From assembly GCA_048013815.1 (NCBI GenBank), contig CM106586.1, positions 19,654,001-19,718,000 on the forward strand: DNA of 64,000 bases, given 5' to 3'. This document shows positions 1 to 12,917 of the stretch, piece after piece; positions within the stretch are counted from its first letter, which is position 1; each line of letters starts with the position of its first letter. Source of the DNA: Setoptus koraiensis. Taxonomy: Eukaryota; Arthropoda. A program made the position numbers and the translations under genes. The notes under the pieces were generated by a model, which saw nothing but the letters and a program-made list of their open reading frames with translations, ran no database searches and was not told the DNA's origin.

Positions 1-585
1 CGCGTAAATTTAAATAATAAATAATCCGACACTTTTTTGTTTCTGGCTGGCACTTGTTGCAATTTGCAACGCCGCCAAGCGACACCAACAGCCGCCCACG
101 CGACCCACAATGCGAGCGCACACATATGGCGTGTTTGTGCTCATCAGTGGCCAGTCATTGGGCGCGAAACAGGTGAGTCGGTCGCGTTCTCTTCTTTGCA
201 ATTGTTGTTTTTGCAATGCAAAACGAATGCGCTCCGCCGTTGTGGGTTGCGCGCAACGACACAACAAAACGCACGACGGGCGTCGCCAGAAATTCTGATG
301 CGCGTACTGGTCGCGTTCGTTCGAACTGGTCGCTCGAATCCGTCGCTCGAATTCGCCGTTTGCCCGGTTCGAATTCGTGTGCGAATTCGCACATTCGGAG
401 CCGACGCTGCTCGAAGTTCGAAGCCGACGCCGCTCGAACTTGGCATCCGACGCTGTTCGTCCGCTCACCTTGGGCGTGCGCTGCGCACCTATCCCAACTG
501 ACTGACTAACTGACCGGCTAATTACCGCCAATTGGGCTCTCGCTCGCGATTCGCTCAGCGGCAGCCGAATTTCAATGAATTTGCA

Positions 586-611
586 TTGCGCAACTCGCCG
601 TTATTGCGCAA
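586..611. promoter_or_regulatory. Paired TTGCGCAA palindromes (C/EBP-type bZIP sites)
   Basis: Two exact copies of TTGCGCAA lie at 586-593 and 604-611; the second sits in ATTGCGCAAT, the textbook C/EBP consensus. The same octamer recurs at 5565, 5725, 8144, 8532, 10923, 10940, 11022, 14016, 14217, 14284, 16223, 18291, 19504, 20960, 23942 and 26365. The related PAR-bZIP octamer TTACGTAA occurs at 4490, 11950, 12904, 15622, 16673, 17293 and 17375. Binding is inference; the enrichment is seen directly. In the gene-bearing half I found TTGCGCAA only at 49690 and 57619. Confidence 0.4.
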
Positions 612-1345
612 TGCAAATTCTGACGAGCACGTGTGATGCTCACGGTCGTTAGCCGGTGGTCGCCCTGTTTCGCCGGGTCCCACACAATGTTTTGAGCGGA
701 CGACGCCACAATTGGCAACTAACGCAACTTGTCGCTGCCGGTCGCCCGTCGTCATTGCCGTTGTTGCCGTCGTTGTTGCCATCGTCGTTGCCGTTGTTGT
801 TGCCGTGATTGTCGTGGCTGCCGCTGAGCGGTGGCCATCCGAGACGGGCCGCATCGTGGGCCGGTCTCGGGTTTCGCCAAGTGGCGCCAGCGGCTGCTTG
901 CTGTGAGCCAGTGAGAGTTTGTTTTCATCACCGAAATCACTATTGAGTGACCGGTGTGAACGCGCACCCACCTGCTCCGCTCGCAATCACTTTCGCCACG
1001 CTTGGCCAGCGGTGAGCACGGGCGAGCACCCGTAAACGGCCAACGGTGACCGGTGCAAGATGCAAGGTGCAAGGTGAGCGCTCAGCGGCAGGTGAGCGCG
1101 GACAGGAAGTGGGCCAGTCAATAATGATTAATTAATCAACATTGGACGGCTTATCGCCGCAGCGATCTTGCGCTCGGCGCCATTGTTTACCGCTACCGGT
1201 TGGAAAGTGCCCGACCGACACGGTGCGGTGCGTTGCGACACTCGGGTACGCCTTGCACCGTGCCGGGCACGACTACGCGAGCACTGCGCGAACCGTGCGA
1301 GTCACGCGGATACCCGACCGGCCGACTGCGCGAAAACCCGACCAG

Positions 1346-1462
1346 CCGAATATCCGAATATCCGAGTATCCGAATATCCGAATATCCGAGTATCCGAATA
1401 TCCGAATATCCGAATATCCGAATATCCGAATATCCGAATATCCGAATATCCGAATATCCGAA
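1346..1462. repeat. 8-bp minisatellite (unit ATATCCGA, about 14 copies)
   Basis: Nearly perfect tandem copies with only an A/G change in some units. Because three units make 24 bp, every frame stays open through the array, which produces spurious long frames on both strands. Confidence 0.95.
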
Positions 1463-1688
1463 TGTGCGAGTGTGCGGGTATCCGAGCCGCCCAACGGACG
1501 GGACTGAGGCGGCGCCGGCCCGTCCGACAGGCGAGCCGAACTGGATGTCGCTGGAGCGGCGGCGAGCGCATCGCGTTCGAACGGCGCTCGATCGATCTGA
1601 TCTTTTATCTTTTTTATTGGCTATCATCAGTTACATCATTTATCCGGCCGCCGATAGTTGATTGGTGGGCGCGCATTTCGCTTTCGCT

Positions 1689-1735
1689 TGCCGGTCGCCG
1701 GTCGCCAGTTGCCGGTCGCCGGTGGCCGGTTGCCG
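1689..1735. repeat. Short GCCGGTC-type tandem repeat
   Basis: Imperfect tandem copies of a 6-7 bp unit related to GCCGGTC and GCCAGTT. Confidence 0.7.
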
Positions 1736-2210
1736 ATTGAATTGCAGTTAAAATCCTTGATATCAAAAGGCAGTGAGAGGGTCGCAAAAAACGCCAGACT
1801 CTCTCACAGGGACTTTTTTGGCTTGACTATTGCGTCAGTCGTAGTCGACATAAACGCATGCCGGTTGCGTAACAGAGCGCCACCGGCTCACGGGCGATGA
1901 GCGCTTAATAGCCTAATGGCGCCCTAATGGCAACGGCAACGATAACGCCAATACCAATGGTAATAGCAATGGTAATGGCGCCAGTCGCATTCATTAGTTG
2001 GCATAAGCATTAGATGGCTGCCTAATTACGGCTGCGTCTCGCCAAGACGGTCTTGGCGGCAGCCGCAACGGCGCCAGCGACACACCGTGTAGTGGGCATG
2101 ATGTGGACTGGGCAGGCTGCTGTTGTTGTCGTCGTTCTCACGAAGGGCGCGATGCTGCCGAGATGATTGCGCCGCTCGTTTGAATTGGTTTGAATGATCG
2201 CTGGCGATGA

Positions 2211-2290
2211 TTCGAGCGCTTCGAATCCGACGCTTCGAATCCGACGCTTCGAATCCGACGCTTCGAATTCGACGCTTCGAATCAAACGCT
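2211..2290. repeat. 14-bp minisatellite (unit CGCTTCGAATCCGA)
   Basis: About five tandem units with few mismatches. The TTCGAA core is shared in kind, but not in unit length, with arrays at 6413 and 8789. Confidence 0.9.
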
Positions 2291-2561
2291 GTGAGCCGGC
2301 CGAGAGCGGAGACATCGGCAACAAGTTGCGTAAACGCTCGACAGGTTGAGGAAGCCGCTTCGAGCTGGCGTTGTGCGCGCCGGCCAGACCGACAAATGTA
2401 CGCCACAAACAAATACGCAACAAGCACAAAATGGGAATAACAAACACAAAATAGGAATAACAAACAAACAAACGACCAACAGGCCAATTACCGTTGCCGG
2501 CAGAAGCGCTCCTTCGACAGCCGCATCAATTCTCAGCCGGTGTGTGTGTCTCGAATCGCTG

Positions 2562-2660
2562 TCTCGCTCGATATTCTCGTTCTTTCTCGATATTCTCGCT
2601 CTTTCTCGACTTGCTTGATATCTCGACTTGCTTGATCTGTCGATTTGCTTGATCTGTCCA
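2562..2660. repeat. Degenerate TCTCGATATTCTCG / GATCTGTCGATTTGCTT array
   Basis: Two adjoining imperfect repeat families, one pyrimidine-rich with TCTCGATATTCTCG units and one with CTTGCTTGAT units. Confidence 0.7.
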
Positions 2661-3370
2661 TGTGCTCGCTGTGTCGATGCTGTCGCTCTCTGTCGGTATT
2701 AGTGCGCTTAATATCCGACAACAACTTGCTGCTCGATCGGTGTGCGTCGGTGATGTAACCGTGATTCTCATGGGGGCCGCCAGCCGACACAACAACAATC
2801 CCCCGTCTGGCTGGCCGCTGTTGGCGGGCCGGACGCGATTCGATTCAAATTTAAATTCGAGCGACTGCCCAAAACGACCGGTCGGCGTGTCGGAACGAGG
2901 CGTCGTCGCAGCGACGCATCGGATAACGTCCGCATAACGGGTCGTCAATAACGGGTCGCGAATGACGGATCGCAAGCGATGATAAGGCCGCAAAAAAGGA
3001 TTGCCGGAATAATGGCGACGGCGATGATTGCCGGCGAGCACAGGCTGAGCCGATGCGCTTGTGATCGCAACCACTTGTTGCTGCCGCATCCCGATCCTGT
3101 CAGGCCGATTCTGTTGCGAAATATTATTGTTAGCGTTCGATGATTGGCCGCGATCACGCGATCGTCGGGCCGCCGATTTGTGGGTGCTGCCGCCCGCCTG
3201 AGCCCGACTGGGCTCGCTTGAACGGGGCGCGCGAGCTCGCCAATTGAGAGATCGCTGCTCAAGTTGTTGCGATATCGGCAACAAGTTGCGCTCGTCGCAC
3301 TGGCCGAGAGAGGGTGCTGCAACGAAAGTGATCGCCGTTGTCGCTGCTGTCGCTTTTGCCGTTTTTCATG

Positions 3371-3430
3371 TTGGTGCCGTTGTTGTTGCCGTTGTTGTTG
3401 CCGCTGTTGTTGCCGTTGTTGTTGCTGTTG
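3371..3430. repeat. GTTGTTGCC 9-bp repeat
   Basis: Tandem GTTGTTGCC units with small changes, the reverse-complement type of the CAACAACGG arrays found elsewhere in the desert. Confidence 0.85.
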
Positions 3431-3650
3431 CGACCACAGTCGGTTGGTGTTGGCGGCGCCAATTTGCGGGCTCGCCGACAGGAGGAAGCGCTCGCATTGA
3501 TAACAGTGATAATATTGCCGCCATGGCCAACATTGCCCGTTGGTCGGCCCGTGGATAATTGCTTGGCTGCGTGGAGTTTTGTGCAAACTTCGGCCGCCGT
3601 TCCGCGCCCGCGATTCGGCCCGTTGGCGGCCCGAGCACAATGGCCACGAC

Positions 3651-3790
3651 GGCAACAACAACGACAACAACACCGACAACAACAACGACAACAACACCGA
3701 CAACAACAACGACAACAACAACACCGACAACAACAACGGCAACAACAACACCGACAACAACAACGACAACAACAACACCAACAACAACAA
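3651..3790. repeat. CAACAACGA/CAACACCGA repeat
   Basis: About 140 bp of CAA-based triplet repeat punctuated regularly by GAC and CCG triplets. All three frames of each strand are open here, so the predicted Thr-, Asn- or Gln-rich frames are not evidence of a gene. Confidence 0.9.
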
Positions 3791-4037
3791 CTGCAAACGG
3801 CCCATTCAATCATCATTATAAATGAGATCGCAAATGAGATTCGTGCCACCATTGGCTGTTGGCATTCATTGCGACGCCCACTTAATTGAGTGGCCAAACT
3901 CAGCGCCGGCCAGCAACAGCTGACCGGCCCGAGGAAGCGCCGGGGCCAATGTCGTGAATGTTGGCACTTTCGTGGCGGCTTCCTGGCGAACGTTGGCGGC
4001 CCGAGCTTGGCGGCCCGAGCGGCTCGAAAGAAGCGAC

Positions 4038-4104
4038 ACGAGAGACAGAGAGAGAGAGAGAGAGAGCGACACGAGAGAAAGCGACGAGAGAAAGCGACAA
4101 GAGG
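4038..4104. repeat. GA-rich repeat with GCGACACGAGAGAAA units
   Basis: A (GA)n core of about 20 bp inside a purine-rich stretch that repeats AGAGAAAGCGAC. Confidence 0.8.
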
Positions 4105-4629
4105 TGATACAAGCGACGCAAGCGCCAAATGCGAGCGAAAGTGGCGAGAATCAATTTAAAATTAATTGTATCAATGTATGACCATCACGACTCGCCCGGC
4201 TGAGTGTGTCATGATATCCGCTGCCATTGATACTGAATCAATAGTCTCGGCAACGGCCGCCAGAGTAATGAAGCAATAAAAGGCTCGCTCTCATCGGCGC
4301 TAATGGTGTGTGAGAAGGCTGCGGATGGAGAGAAAAGAAAAAGAAAGGATGTGAGCCGGACAATGGCCAGAGGAAGCGTCGTCGTCGTCCTCCCACGTAA
4401 ACACGGCGCTTACTGCACTTGCCGCACACAACACAACAGCGACAACAGCAACACAACAGCAACAGCAACAACAACTGGTTGTGTAATGGTTACGTAACAA
4501 ATGGACGATCCGGATCCGAGGCAAGACTTTACATAACAATATTGCCGCTGCGGCCAGAACACGATTCGCTCGGTGCGGCCACGATGGCCGGCACTCATGA
4601 ATCGATTGGGATCATGAGCAACCACCACG

Positions 4630-4630
<1 letters not shown>

Positions 4631-4678
<48 letters not shown>

Positions 4679-4679
4679 C
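4631..4679. repeat. (CAA)16 microsatellite
   Basis: Uninterrupted CAA triplets for about 49 bp. Confidence 0.95.
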
Positions 4680-5860
4680 CAAGCCAACAACAAACATTAC
4701 GGCAAACTCACAAGTCGGCAGCTCACTAGTTGTCGGTCGAGTTATCGGAACGGCGGAAGTTGGCGGAAATTAGCGCGAAAATTAAGCAAATTACTCTTGC
4801 ACTTGTTGCGTCATTTCGCGTCATGTCAGTGGCGGACTGGCTGGCTGTGAGCGGCCGTGAGTGACCAATGTCAATCGCACTGGCCACTCGGCGTCGGGCC
4901 CCGAGCGTGGGCTGCAACACACTGCCAAGGATATTGGTCGCTCATTGTTATTATTTTCTAATAATTATCATGTTGCTCGGTGATTGTGTTACGTCATTGA
5001 TAATCAACGACCGTAATTAATAATCATCGCGCCAGTGCGTGCGTGTTTATCGCCCCATCGCAGCAGATCACAATGGCTTGTATGTACATACAATGTGTTT
5101 ATTTGTGGATATTTGCTCATTTCGTTGGTACCTTGACCCGCCGGCCCGCCCGCTTGTGCCCGTAATAATCTGATATTACTGTCCATGTTTTGTACAATAC
5201 GGGCCGCACAATACAATGTTTTGTACGGGCCGGTTGGCAATCTGACATTGCCGGCCCGGCCCGGCCAGCACCAACAACAACAACATTATCGTCACTCCCA
5301 ACTGCAGACTGTGCACTGCAGTTTGCAAGCCGGCGAAACTGCCAAGCTCGTTGGAAGCTCATCGAGCGATTGTGATGCAATAACGCCTTGATACTATTGC
5401 TTGGCACTGACAATGGTCGTCGGCCAGCGATACCAAAACATCAATCACGTCCAGCATTGTTGTTGTTGTTGTTGTCGGTATTAATAACAGCACTACATGC
5501 ACCGTGAGCAGCGATGCCGAGAGAGAGAGCCGTGCAACAGCGCCAACAAGTGGCCGAGAATGGATTGCGCAATAAAGGAATATGGTTATTAATTTCGCTC
5601 ACTCCGCGGCCAACAATTAATAATCGCGTTCTTTGTTGGCCGGCCGAGCGGCCACTAATGCTGCCGGCCAATCTCGTTGTTGCCGTTGTTGTTGTTGTTG
5701 TTGTTTATTTGGCTGCTGCTGCTGTTGCGCAATTGTTGTTTAAATGGATAGATAGGCCGTGGATAGCCGAGCGGCGAGTTAATTGCAGGGCCGAAATAAA
5801 TCTTGCTTGTCGTCATTACGCAACGCTCACTATATATTGCCGACAGGATTGCGATTTATT

Positions 5861-5907
5861 TTGGATATATTTGGGTTATATTTGGGATATATTCGGGATA
5901 TATTCGG
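5861..5907. repeat. 11-bp repeat (unit TTGGGATATAT)
   Basis: Four tandem copies of an 11-bp unit with one or two changes each; AT-rich and unlike the surrounding GC-rich DNA. Confidence 0.8.
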
Positions 5908-6412
5908 CCATTGGACAATGGCGGCTGCTCGCAACGGCTCATTTCTGCCATCATTTGTGTTGTTGTTTGGGTCGTTATTTCTGCTCTCATTTCTGCTGTT
6001 GGTGGCCCCGCGTTCAAGGCGACGAGCGCGCCAATTAATTTCCAACGATCGCAACCGATCCGTGCCGAGCGTCACGTACCTGTCGAATGTGTGCGATTCG
6101 CCCACTTGCCGCCATTCTGGCCGGCGCCGCTCGACCGGTGGTTGTCGGCGCTGCTGGCGCGCTTGCTGTTGCTGTTGCCGTTGCCGTGCTGCCGGCACGG
6201 CGAAATTACTTTCGCCAACCGAGCACTAATTGCCCGCTGTGCCTCCGTGCCAGAGTTCGCGCGGCCCGCGGCCCCGTGAACCCGGGCGCGGACGCGGACG
6301 AGCAGGAGGCCGTCACCGGCGCGAGTGCAAGACGGCGCTGCGAGCAGCGGCCACGTGACAGAAGCGCCGATCGCAACGAGCCAACGGGCAACGTGTGAAC
6401 CCCTCGCCGCTT

Positions 6413-6460
6413 CGAATTCTTCGCCGCTTCGAACTCTTCGCTGCTTCGAATTCTTCGCTG
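6413..6460. repeat. 17-bp minisatellite (unit CGCCGCTTCGAATTCTT)
   Basis: Three tandem copies with one or two changes each. Confidence 0.85.
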
Positions 6461-6953
6461 TGCGTTCGCTCCGAACCGGTCGCCACTGGTGGCCGCGCTG
6501 GCCCCCGATGGCCGCTCAAAGTCAAATTGCGGCGTCAACTCGCTGCGATTGCGCGTCATTAGCCAACAATGAGGGGCCGTCAAGAAATTGGGAGCGCGCC
6601 CGGCAGGCGTGCAAATTGCGTCGCTGTCGTTGTTTTGGGTGTTGTTGCTGTCGGTGTTGTTGCTGTCGGTGGTGTTGTTGTTGTTGTGTTCGGTGTTGTC
6701 GTCGCCGTAAATTGCAAACAAATTGCCCGTCACCGACCGGCCGTCACCGAGTGCGGCGCGGTCCACAGCGGTCCGTCCGCTCGGTGTCCCGTGCGCGCCG
6801 TTTGCAGCGGGTTAGTGCGCGCCATTGCGGCAATGTTTGCAATTCGCTTGCAACGCTCGCGAACGCAACCATCGCGAGAATCGCCACTCTCGCCGCTTCT
6901 GTCGCCCCGCAAATTGCAAGTCACAGTCTGCGCGCCGAGCCGGCCGAACTAGA

Positions 6954-7072
6954 CCAACAGCAACAACAACAGCGGCAACAACAACAACAACGACAGCAGC
7001 AGCAGCAGCAACAACAACAACAACGACAGCATTAACAGCAGCACCAACAACAACAGCGACAGCAACCGCTGC
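6954..7072. repeat. CAA/CAG/CGA triplet repeat block
   Basis: Mixed CAACAG, CAGCAG and CAACGA triplets over about 120 bp. Confidence 0.9.
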
Positions 7073-7227
7073 CGCGCTTGCAATGCCGGGCAATAAATCA
7101 CCCGCTTACCTGGGGGAGCCCGCATCAATTAGGAGCCGATTGCCAACAGCTGGCTGCCGACAGTTACATGACGGCGGCGCTGTCCACGCTCAGCCCATCA
7201 GAATGCGAATCTTCGGCTGCCGATCCC

Positions 7228-7320
7228 TCGGACCTGCGACCGAGCCGCTCGAACGTTCGAACCTGCGACCGAGCCGCCCGAACCTTCGACCGAGCCGTTC
7301 GAACGCTCGGACGTTCGGAA
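7228..7320. repeat. Imperfect GCGACCGAGCCG repeat
   Basis: Three diverged copies of a unit built on CGACCGAGCCGCTCGAACGT. Internal inverted symmetry (CGAACGTTCG) could form small hairpins. Confidence 0.75.
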
Positions 7321-8313
7321 CATGGCCGGCCAATTGCAGCCAGCAGCAACTCAATGCGCACACATATCAATACATGCGCCTATCAATACATATCGACACA
7401 CACAGTTCGCCGTGATGCGGACAAGACGCATCGGTGTGTCGTGGACGCGATCATTTTATGCAAATTAGCCAATTGTAACGGAAACGGCATTCGCTGCGAA
7501 CAGCGAGAGTCTCGGCTGTCGGCTCGCAAGCGGCTGTCGGCCCAGTGGCGCCGAGCGGGCTATTTTGAGCCGTTGGGCAGGGCCCGAGCGGCTGGCAGCG
7601 AGCGCCGACTGCAACCGCTCACGGCTGACACAATCCAGTTTGTTTTTGAGTGGCATTCACACAAATTCGCAGCCTCGCGAATTGACCAAATTTGATCTGC
7701 CCGAACTGTATGCAAATGCAAACGCATATATCCAGACAGATATCTGTTTGGCATCACGATAATTGAGTGACCGGCGGTGATACTTTTATTGGTGGCATCA
7801 TCACCGTCTGTGAGCTCATTGTTCTGGCCAGGGCCAGGGCTCGTCGCCTCCGCCGTCCAGCGACCATTTGCTCCAATTTTCGTGCGCCCGTTTCGCTCAA
7901 TTGGCCGGCCCGACGTGATTGAATTGAATCGCAATTCAATTTAATTCATCGTGGCCATTGTTTGCTGTCGCTGTTGCCGTTACTGTTGCTGTTGATGTTG
8001 ATGTTGCTGTTGTTGCCATCAAGACAGCGCCACTCGCTCATTAGCTGCATCGCAAAGTAACGGATTTGTTTGGACGTTGCGTCACACACTTAAACAAAAT
8101 CAAAACAAATGCAAACAAACGCAACGATATCTGGCGCGTCACGTTGCGCAATCGTGATTGAAGCATAACCATACCATCAGGCTACCTGTTGATTCTGGCC
8201 TGTTCATCGGCCCGCTAGCTGGCTCGTCGTCACTCAACATGCTGGCCAACTGTCTTGCCATCAATCACAATCGGACCGCTCGATGGGCAGCGGCAAGGCC
8301 AGCACGATGATCG

Positions 8314-8419
8314 CATCACTGTCATTACTGTCATTTCTGTCATCCCCGTCATTCTCGTCATTCCCGTCAGCTGCGTCATTCCCGTCATTTGCGTCGTCGC
8401 TGTCGTCTCTGTCATCGGG
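8314..8419. repeat. 9-bp repeat (unit GTCATTCCC and variants)
   Basis: About twelve units of GTCATTNCN. The 9-bp period keeps frames open in both directions and yields Ser-rich and Asp-rich spurious frames. Confidence 0.9.
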
Positions 8420-8788
8420 TCGGCATGCCGGCCACATTATCAATAACTCGGCCCGTGTGCCGCCACCCGATCAACGGGTAACGCAGGCAAGCAACACACA
8501 GGCCAAATCTCATTATCAATTCAAATGCAAGTTGCGCAATTAATTATGCCCGCCATCGTGGCCCCTTCGACAGCTCACATTTCACATAAATGAATGAGCC
8601 GCAATTATGACTCGTCATTGATGAGGCTCGCATCACAGACCGTCGGTGGCCGCTCGCCACGGGACAGTCTCGTCCGCGGCCGACAGCGGCCGCGTCGGTC
8701 ACGAGACAGCAGCGGCCAGCAATCGCCGCGTCGGTCATGCGACAACGGCAATCGGAGCGGCAAGAAGCCGCAAATGGCAAGTTCAAGT

Positions 8789-8856
8789 GCGAATTCGAAT
8801 TCGCAGGTTCGAATTCGCGGGCTCGAATTCGCGGGCTCGAAATTGCGATTCGGGCT
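8789..8856. repeat. 14-bp repeat (unit GGGCTCGAATTCGC)
   Basis: Three to four tandem units containing the palindrome CGAATTCG. Confidence 0.85.
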
Positions 8857-8932
8857 CAAACTGGAACTAGAAAAAGACAGTGATTGGCCCACTTGTTGGC
8901 GTGGCCGCCGCGCCAAGCTTGTGGCGAGCGTC

Positions 8933-9006
8933 TTGCATAACATGACATGTTGCATAATGTAACATGTTGCATAACATAGCATGTTGCATAACGTAACATG
9001 TTGCGT
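8933..9006. repeat. 17-bp minisatellite (unit TTGCATAACATGACATG)
   Basis: Four copies plus a partial one. Unit junctions form near-palindromes such as CATGTTGCATAACGTAACATG, so each copy can fold. Confidence 0.9.
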
Positions 9007-10068
9007 ATCTTGTATATCCGCTGACGCCGCAAGATATGAGCGTTGCAACACCGTGCGCGAATACCCGTCACTGGCGACCCGTCGGTGATTTGTGGCGCAA
9101 CAAAGCGGCTCGGACGCAGCGCCAGCGGCGACACTCGGGCCGAGTGACGCTGACCAGTTGACCGTTGACAAATTGCCTAGGTGGCCAGCGCCGCCTACAT
9201 TGTCGCCTACATCGCGAGGCCAATTCGCATTCTCTCAAATAAAACCATTCTGGCCAATGTCGCACACAAACACAATGCAAGCGCCGTGTGCGATCGCGCA
9301 ACTCACCTGTCCGATGTCGGCCCCGTCGGCGCCAGCTCACCTGTGTTGGTCAGTGTGTCTGACACTTTTTCTAAACTGTTGCTGTCGCGTGTGCTCTTTC
9401 CGTTGGCCTCTTTCTCTCACCTTGCCGACGGCTGTGCTAAGTTGTGCGCCGTAAATGAGCGACTACTATGCGATATCGTATGAGCCAGCGGCTCAACAAT
9501 CGAAGCGCCGCAAACAAACAACACACAAATCGCCATTGGCCAGCGAAAAAAGGGCCAAAAACAGCCAAAAACACTGCAAGCTCGCCGTGCATACAATGCT
9601 AATTCTGTGTGTGCTGTTTGGCCACTTTTTTATTTCGTCTACCTGTGTTGTTGTTATTATTATCCTGTGCCAATATCGAATTGGAGAAACAACTTTTATA
9701 ATATTGCCGCCTGTATATTGTTTATACAAACGACGGTCAGTTGTTCTTGGTCGCTGGCCGCCGTTGTTTGCCCGTTGTGTTCACTCTCTAACGATTGCGG
9801 CGCTTCGCTGCGAACGCTTCCATGCGAGCGCCGCCGTCCGAACGCTTCGGCTCGACACCGAACGCTCGATTCGAAATCGAACGCTGCGAGCCGCTCGCGA
9901 GCCAACAGACAGTCGGACAGGCGGCGAATGTTCCAATTCGATCAATTGCATGCCAATGGTCATGCGATAACGGAGCCAGCGGCTAGCGGGCGGCTGGAAA
10001 AAGCGAACTGTTCGGCCACTCGCAATTCGATTGTCGCTCGCCCCGTCGGCCGGCTCCGCACTGGCAGC

Positions 10069-10182
10069 TCGTCTTCGAATTCGGCTTCGGCTTCGAATTC
10101 GAATTGGTCGGCCAGTTCTTCGGCCAGTTCGGCGGCCTGTTCTTCGGCGGCTTGTTCGGCGGCCAGTTCGGTGGCGAATTCA
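10069..10182. repeat. TTCGAATTCGGC / GGCCAGTTCTTC repeats
   Basis: Two adjoining families: TTCGAATTCGGC-like units, then units built on TTCGGCGGCCAG. Confidence 0.75.
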
Positions 10183-10720
10183 GTGTCGAGCTGGAGAAAA
10201 GTGCAACCTGTTATTGCTCTTGTTAGCCTGAGCGTATGTATATTATGTTGCGATGAAAACTACTAGTTATTCGCTGTTATTTATTCCACTGCATTCTATT
10301 ATTCGCGAATCGCGATCGACAGTTAGCACAGTTACCGAACAACAACAAACAACAACAAGTGCTTCGATTGACATTGAACGGCGCTGCAGCGGTCGCCACT
10401 GTTGCTGGCCAAAATCAATGCAAACTGGCCACCGAAATGCATCGGCCGCATCGGCCAAAGTAACGGCCGTGTTGCCGGCTCAACAGGTTATTATGGTCAT
10501 CGCGTGATGCCGTTTCCATGCCGAGCCGACCATGATCGACACCGGCAAACAAACCGAGCCACTAGCTCGCCGGCTCGAACAATTGCCCAGCCGCTGTGTT
10601 TGTTTGGCCGCACTGCTGAATGTTCTTTCAACAACTGCAACAACATCGCCAACAGCAAACACAACGGCAACTACATCGACAACAACAACTGCATCGACAG
10701 CAACAACTGCAGCGGCAGCG

Positions 10721-10804
<84 letters not shown>

Positions 10805-10816
10805 ACAACAACAACA
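10721..10816. repeat. (CAGCAA)n microsatellite
   Basis: Almost perfect hexamer array of about 96 bp within a longer CAA/CAG-rich stretch starting near 10,626. Confidence 0.95.
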
Positions 10817-11138
10817 GCGGCCACATCGACGCCCGCTACAACATCGCTCACGCATGAGACGAGGCAACAAAAATGAGAGCGACTGGCCGCGATCATCATA
10901 TTCATCATGGCAACGGCGCACATTGCGCAACGGCGCTCATTGCGCAACGACCGGCCAGGTAAGGGCCGGCTCGCTCTCGTTTGACAGAAACAAAACCGTT
11001 TCTATCAAACGGCGAGCGAGCTTGCGCAATCGCCGCTTCGATTCGGGCTTCGAGCGAACGCAAACAAAGTTTTGTGCCGGCGATTCGCCTCTGATGATCA
11101 GAATCTGATCGCCGCAAAATCGCCGGCCATCCCCACCA

Positions 11139-11198
11139 TCGATGACGGTCGATGATAGCGCATGACGGTCGATGATGGCGCATGATGGTCGATAGCGG
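11139..11198. repeat. 20-bp repeat built on GACGGTCGATGATGGCGCAT
   Basis: Three tandem copies with few changes. Confidence 0.85.
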
Positions 11199-11569
11199 CC
11201 CGACGACCCGGTGTCGCCTCGTCGCCCGCCGTGCGACTGTCGGCCCGACAGTGTCGACGACGAAAATCTCGGGCCGGAAATCGCTGACAATTCTCGATCC
11301 GATGAAAAATATCCCATGAAACATACTGGCGCCATCGTCGAAACGGGGCCCCTCGTCGGCCAACCCGATTCGCGGTGGCCGGACGAACGCCCACCGGACT
11401 CTGGTGACGGGAGCGGCCGCCAGAGCGCGGCGAAATGTAATGCTAAACTCACCTGTTGCGCGTTGGGCTGCGTCAGTCGTTTGTATGAATGTCTCTATTA
11501 TTGTGACTGCCTCAGGTGACTGGCTCATTTATTTGGCTGCAGCTCATTCATTGAGGGTCGGTCATCACC

Positions 11570-11598
11570 GGTGTGTGAGTGTGTGTGTGTGTGTGTGT
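11570..11598. repeat. (GT)n microsatellite
   Basis: GT dinucleotides with one GA interruption. Confidence 0.9.
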
Positions 11599-12479
11599 TG
11601 CAGCCACTAATGATGATTTAAGAGTGAGAGACGAGAAATAAGAAGAAATTGATTAGTTCATTTGGCGCTGATTACTATCACTGCAAACTGCGAAACGATC
11701 ATTAATGGCAGCATCGCCATTACGCAATTAACGCAATCATTAGCGTCATTCATGCCGAGATTGTAGTCAGATTGTTGTCAGAGATAGCCGGCTGGCTGGC
11801 TGCGTTTATCGCAAACAGTTTGTGTCTCGCAAACAGTTTGTGTCCCGTAAACGGCGCACTCGGCGTATATCAGTTTATTGCCGCTGTCACGCTGTTATCT
11901 ATTGCCTGCGAGCCGGCACACTGCTCCCTACCGGCCGTTACGTATAACATTACGTAACACATTGCCTAGCATCGGCAAGTGTTTATACGCAGTTCATATC
12001 GGTTTATATCCGATCAGCCGAGTGCAGTATTGCTGTCGGTGGTGTCATGACAACGACGCTACATTTGATCGTTTGATCATTATTATCTCCGGCCATCTAT
12101 CGATTCGGGCCGCTAATAGCGCCCGCCGCGGCCGCCGCCGCAAACATACCCCAAATGTACATTGCGAGCGCCTCTGCGCCGATGCCGACGATGATTATGT
12201 TTGCGCATGATGCCCATGATCTATGCCCGTCTATGACTATATAACGGTCATTATAATCGCCCGATTAGAAACAAAAATTGATTAGCTCGCTCAGATGCAG
12301 CGACCAGCGCAGTGTCGCTCGCTGAGCCGGCCCGACGGCGCGCATGAGTCGCCCGAGGAAACGGCAAATTGATTGAGCGTTGCTCCTCTGGCCGCCGGCC
12401 CGCTCGCCGGCCAGCGTCGGGCCGGCAGCCACGATGCGCGGCCCGATGGTCGATTGAGATGGCGCCGAGATCGGCGCAT

Positions 12480-12541
12480 TGGCCGCCCAAATCACCGCAT
12501 CGGCGCCGAAATCACTGCAGTGGCCGCCGAAATCACGGCCA
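12480..12541. repeat. Imperfect GCCGCCGAAATCACxGC repeat
   Basis: Three diverged copies of an 18-20 bp unit. Confidence 0.7.
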
Positions 12542-12897
12542 AGGCTCGAAATAGCGCCAACAGCAGTGTTGCGTTTCTGCGCCAATTACGCAAGTCAATT
12601 AAGAGCTTTTAATAGGGCTCATCAGCGTCACTGTCGGGCCGGCCAAGCGGCCGCTGGCTGTCGCTGACCGGCGCTAGTGGCCAGTCAATGGCAAGGTCTC
12701 GGCGGCAAATCGTCGCAGCATCGTCGGTGTGAGAGCGGCACGATTTTTCGGGCGAAGCGTCCTCGTCCTCGGCCAGCAAATGATTGATGATGACGCAACG
12801 GGCCGTTCTTTTGTAGCGGGCGCTAGCGGTCGCCCGTGAGTGTTGCACAACTTGTGTTGTTGTGTAACTTGCGTTATGTGTGACTTGTGTCATGCGA

Positions 12898-12917
12898 CTT
12901 GTGTTACGTAACACAAG
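12898..12917. repeat. Perfect 20-bp palindrome centred on TACGTA
   Basis: The sequence equals its own reverse complement over 20 bp (CTTGTGTTACGTAACACAAG). It contains TTACGTAA, so it is either an extended bZIP-type site or a cruciform-prone sequence. Half-site relatives (ACTTGTGTT) are repeated just upstream from 12,848. Confidence 0.85.

Noticed and set aside
3338-3889. Long frames rich in Gln, Thr, Asn or Cys through CAA/GTT arrays in the desert (also 10,532-11,108 and 17,129-18,004)
   Set aside because: All frames on both strands are open in such triplet arrays, and no domain lies beside them.
11441-11528. Minus-strand ATG frame ending at a donor-like CAG/GTGAGT (MSQSPEAVTIIETFIQ)
   Set aside because: It reads like protein, but nothing joins it to a second exon and no family was recognised; chance donors are common in this region.
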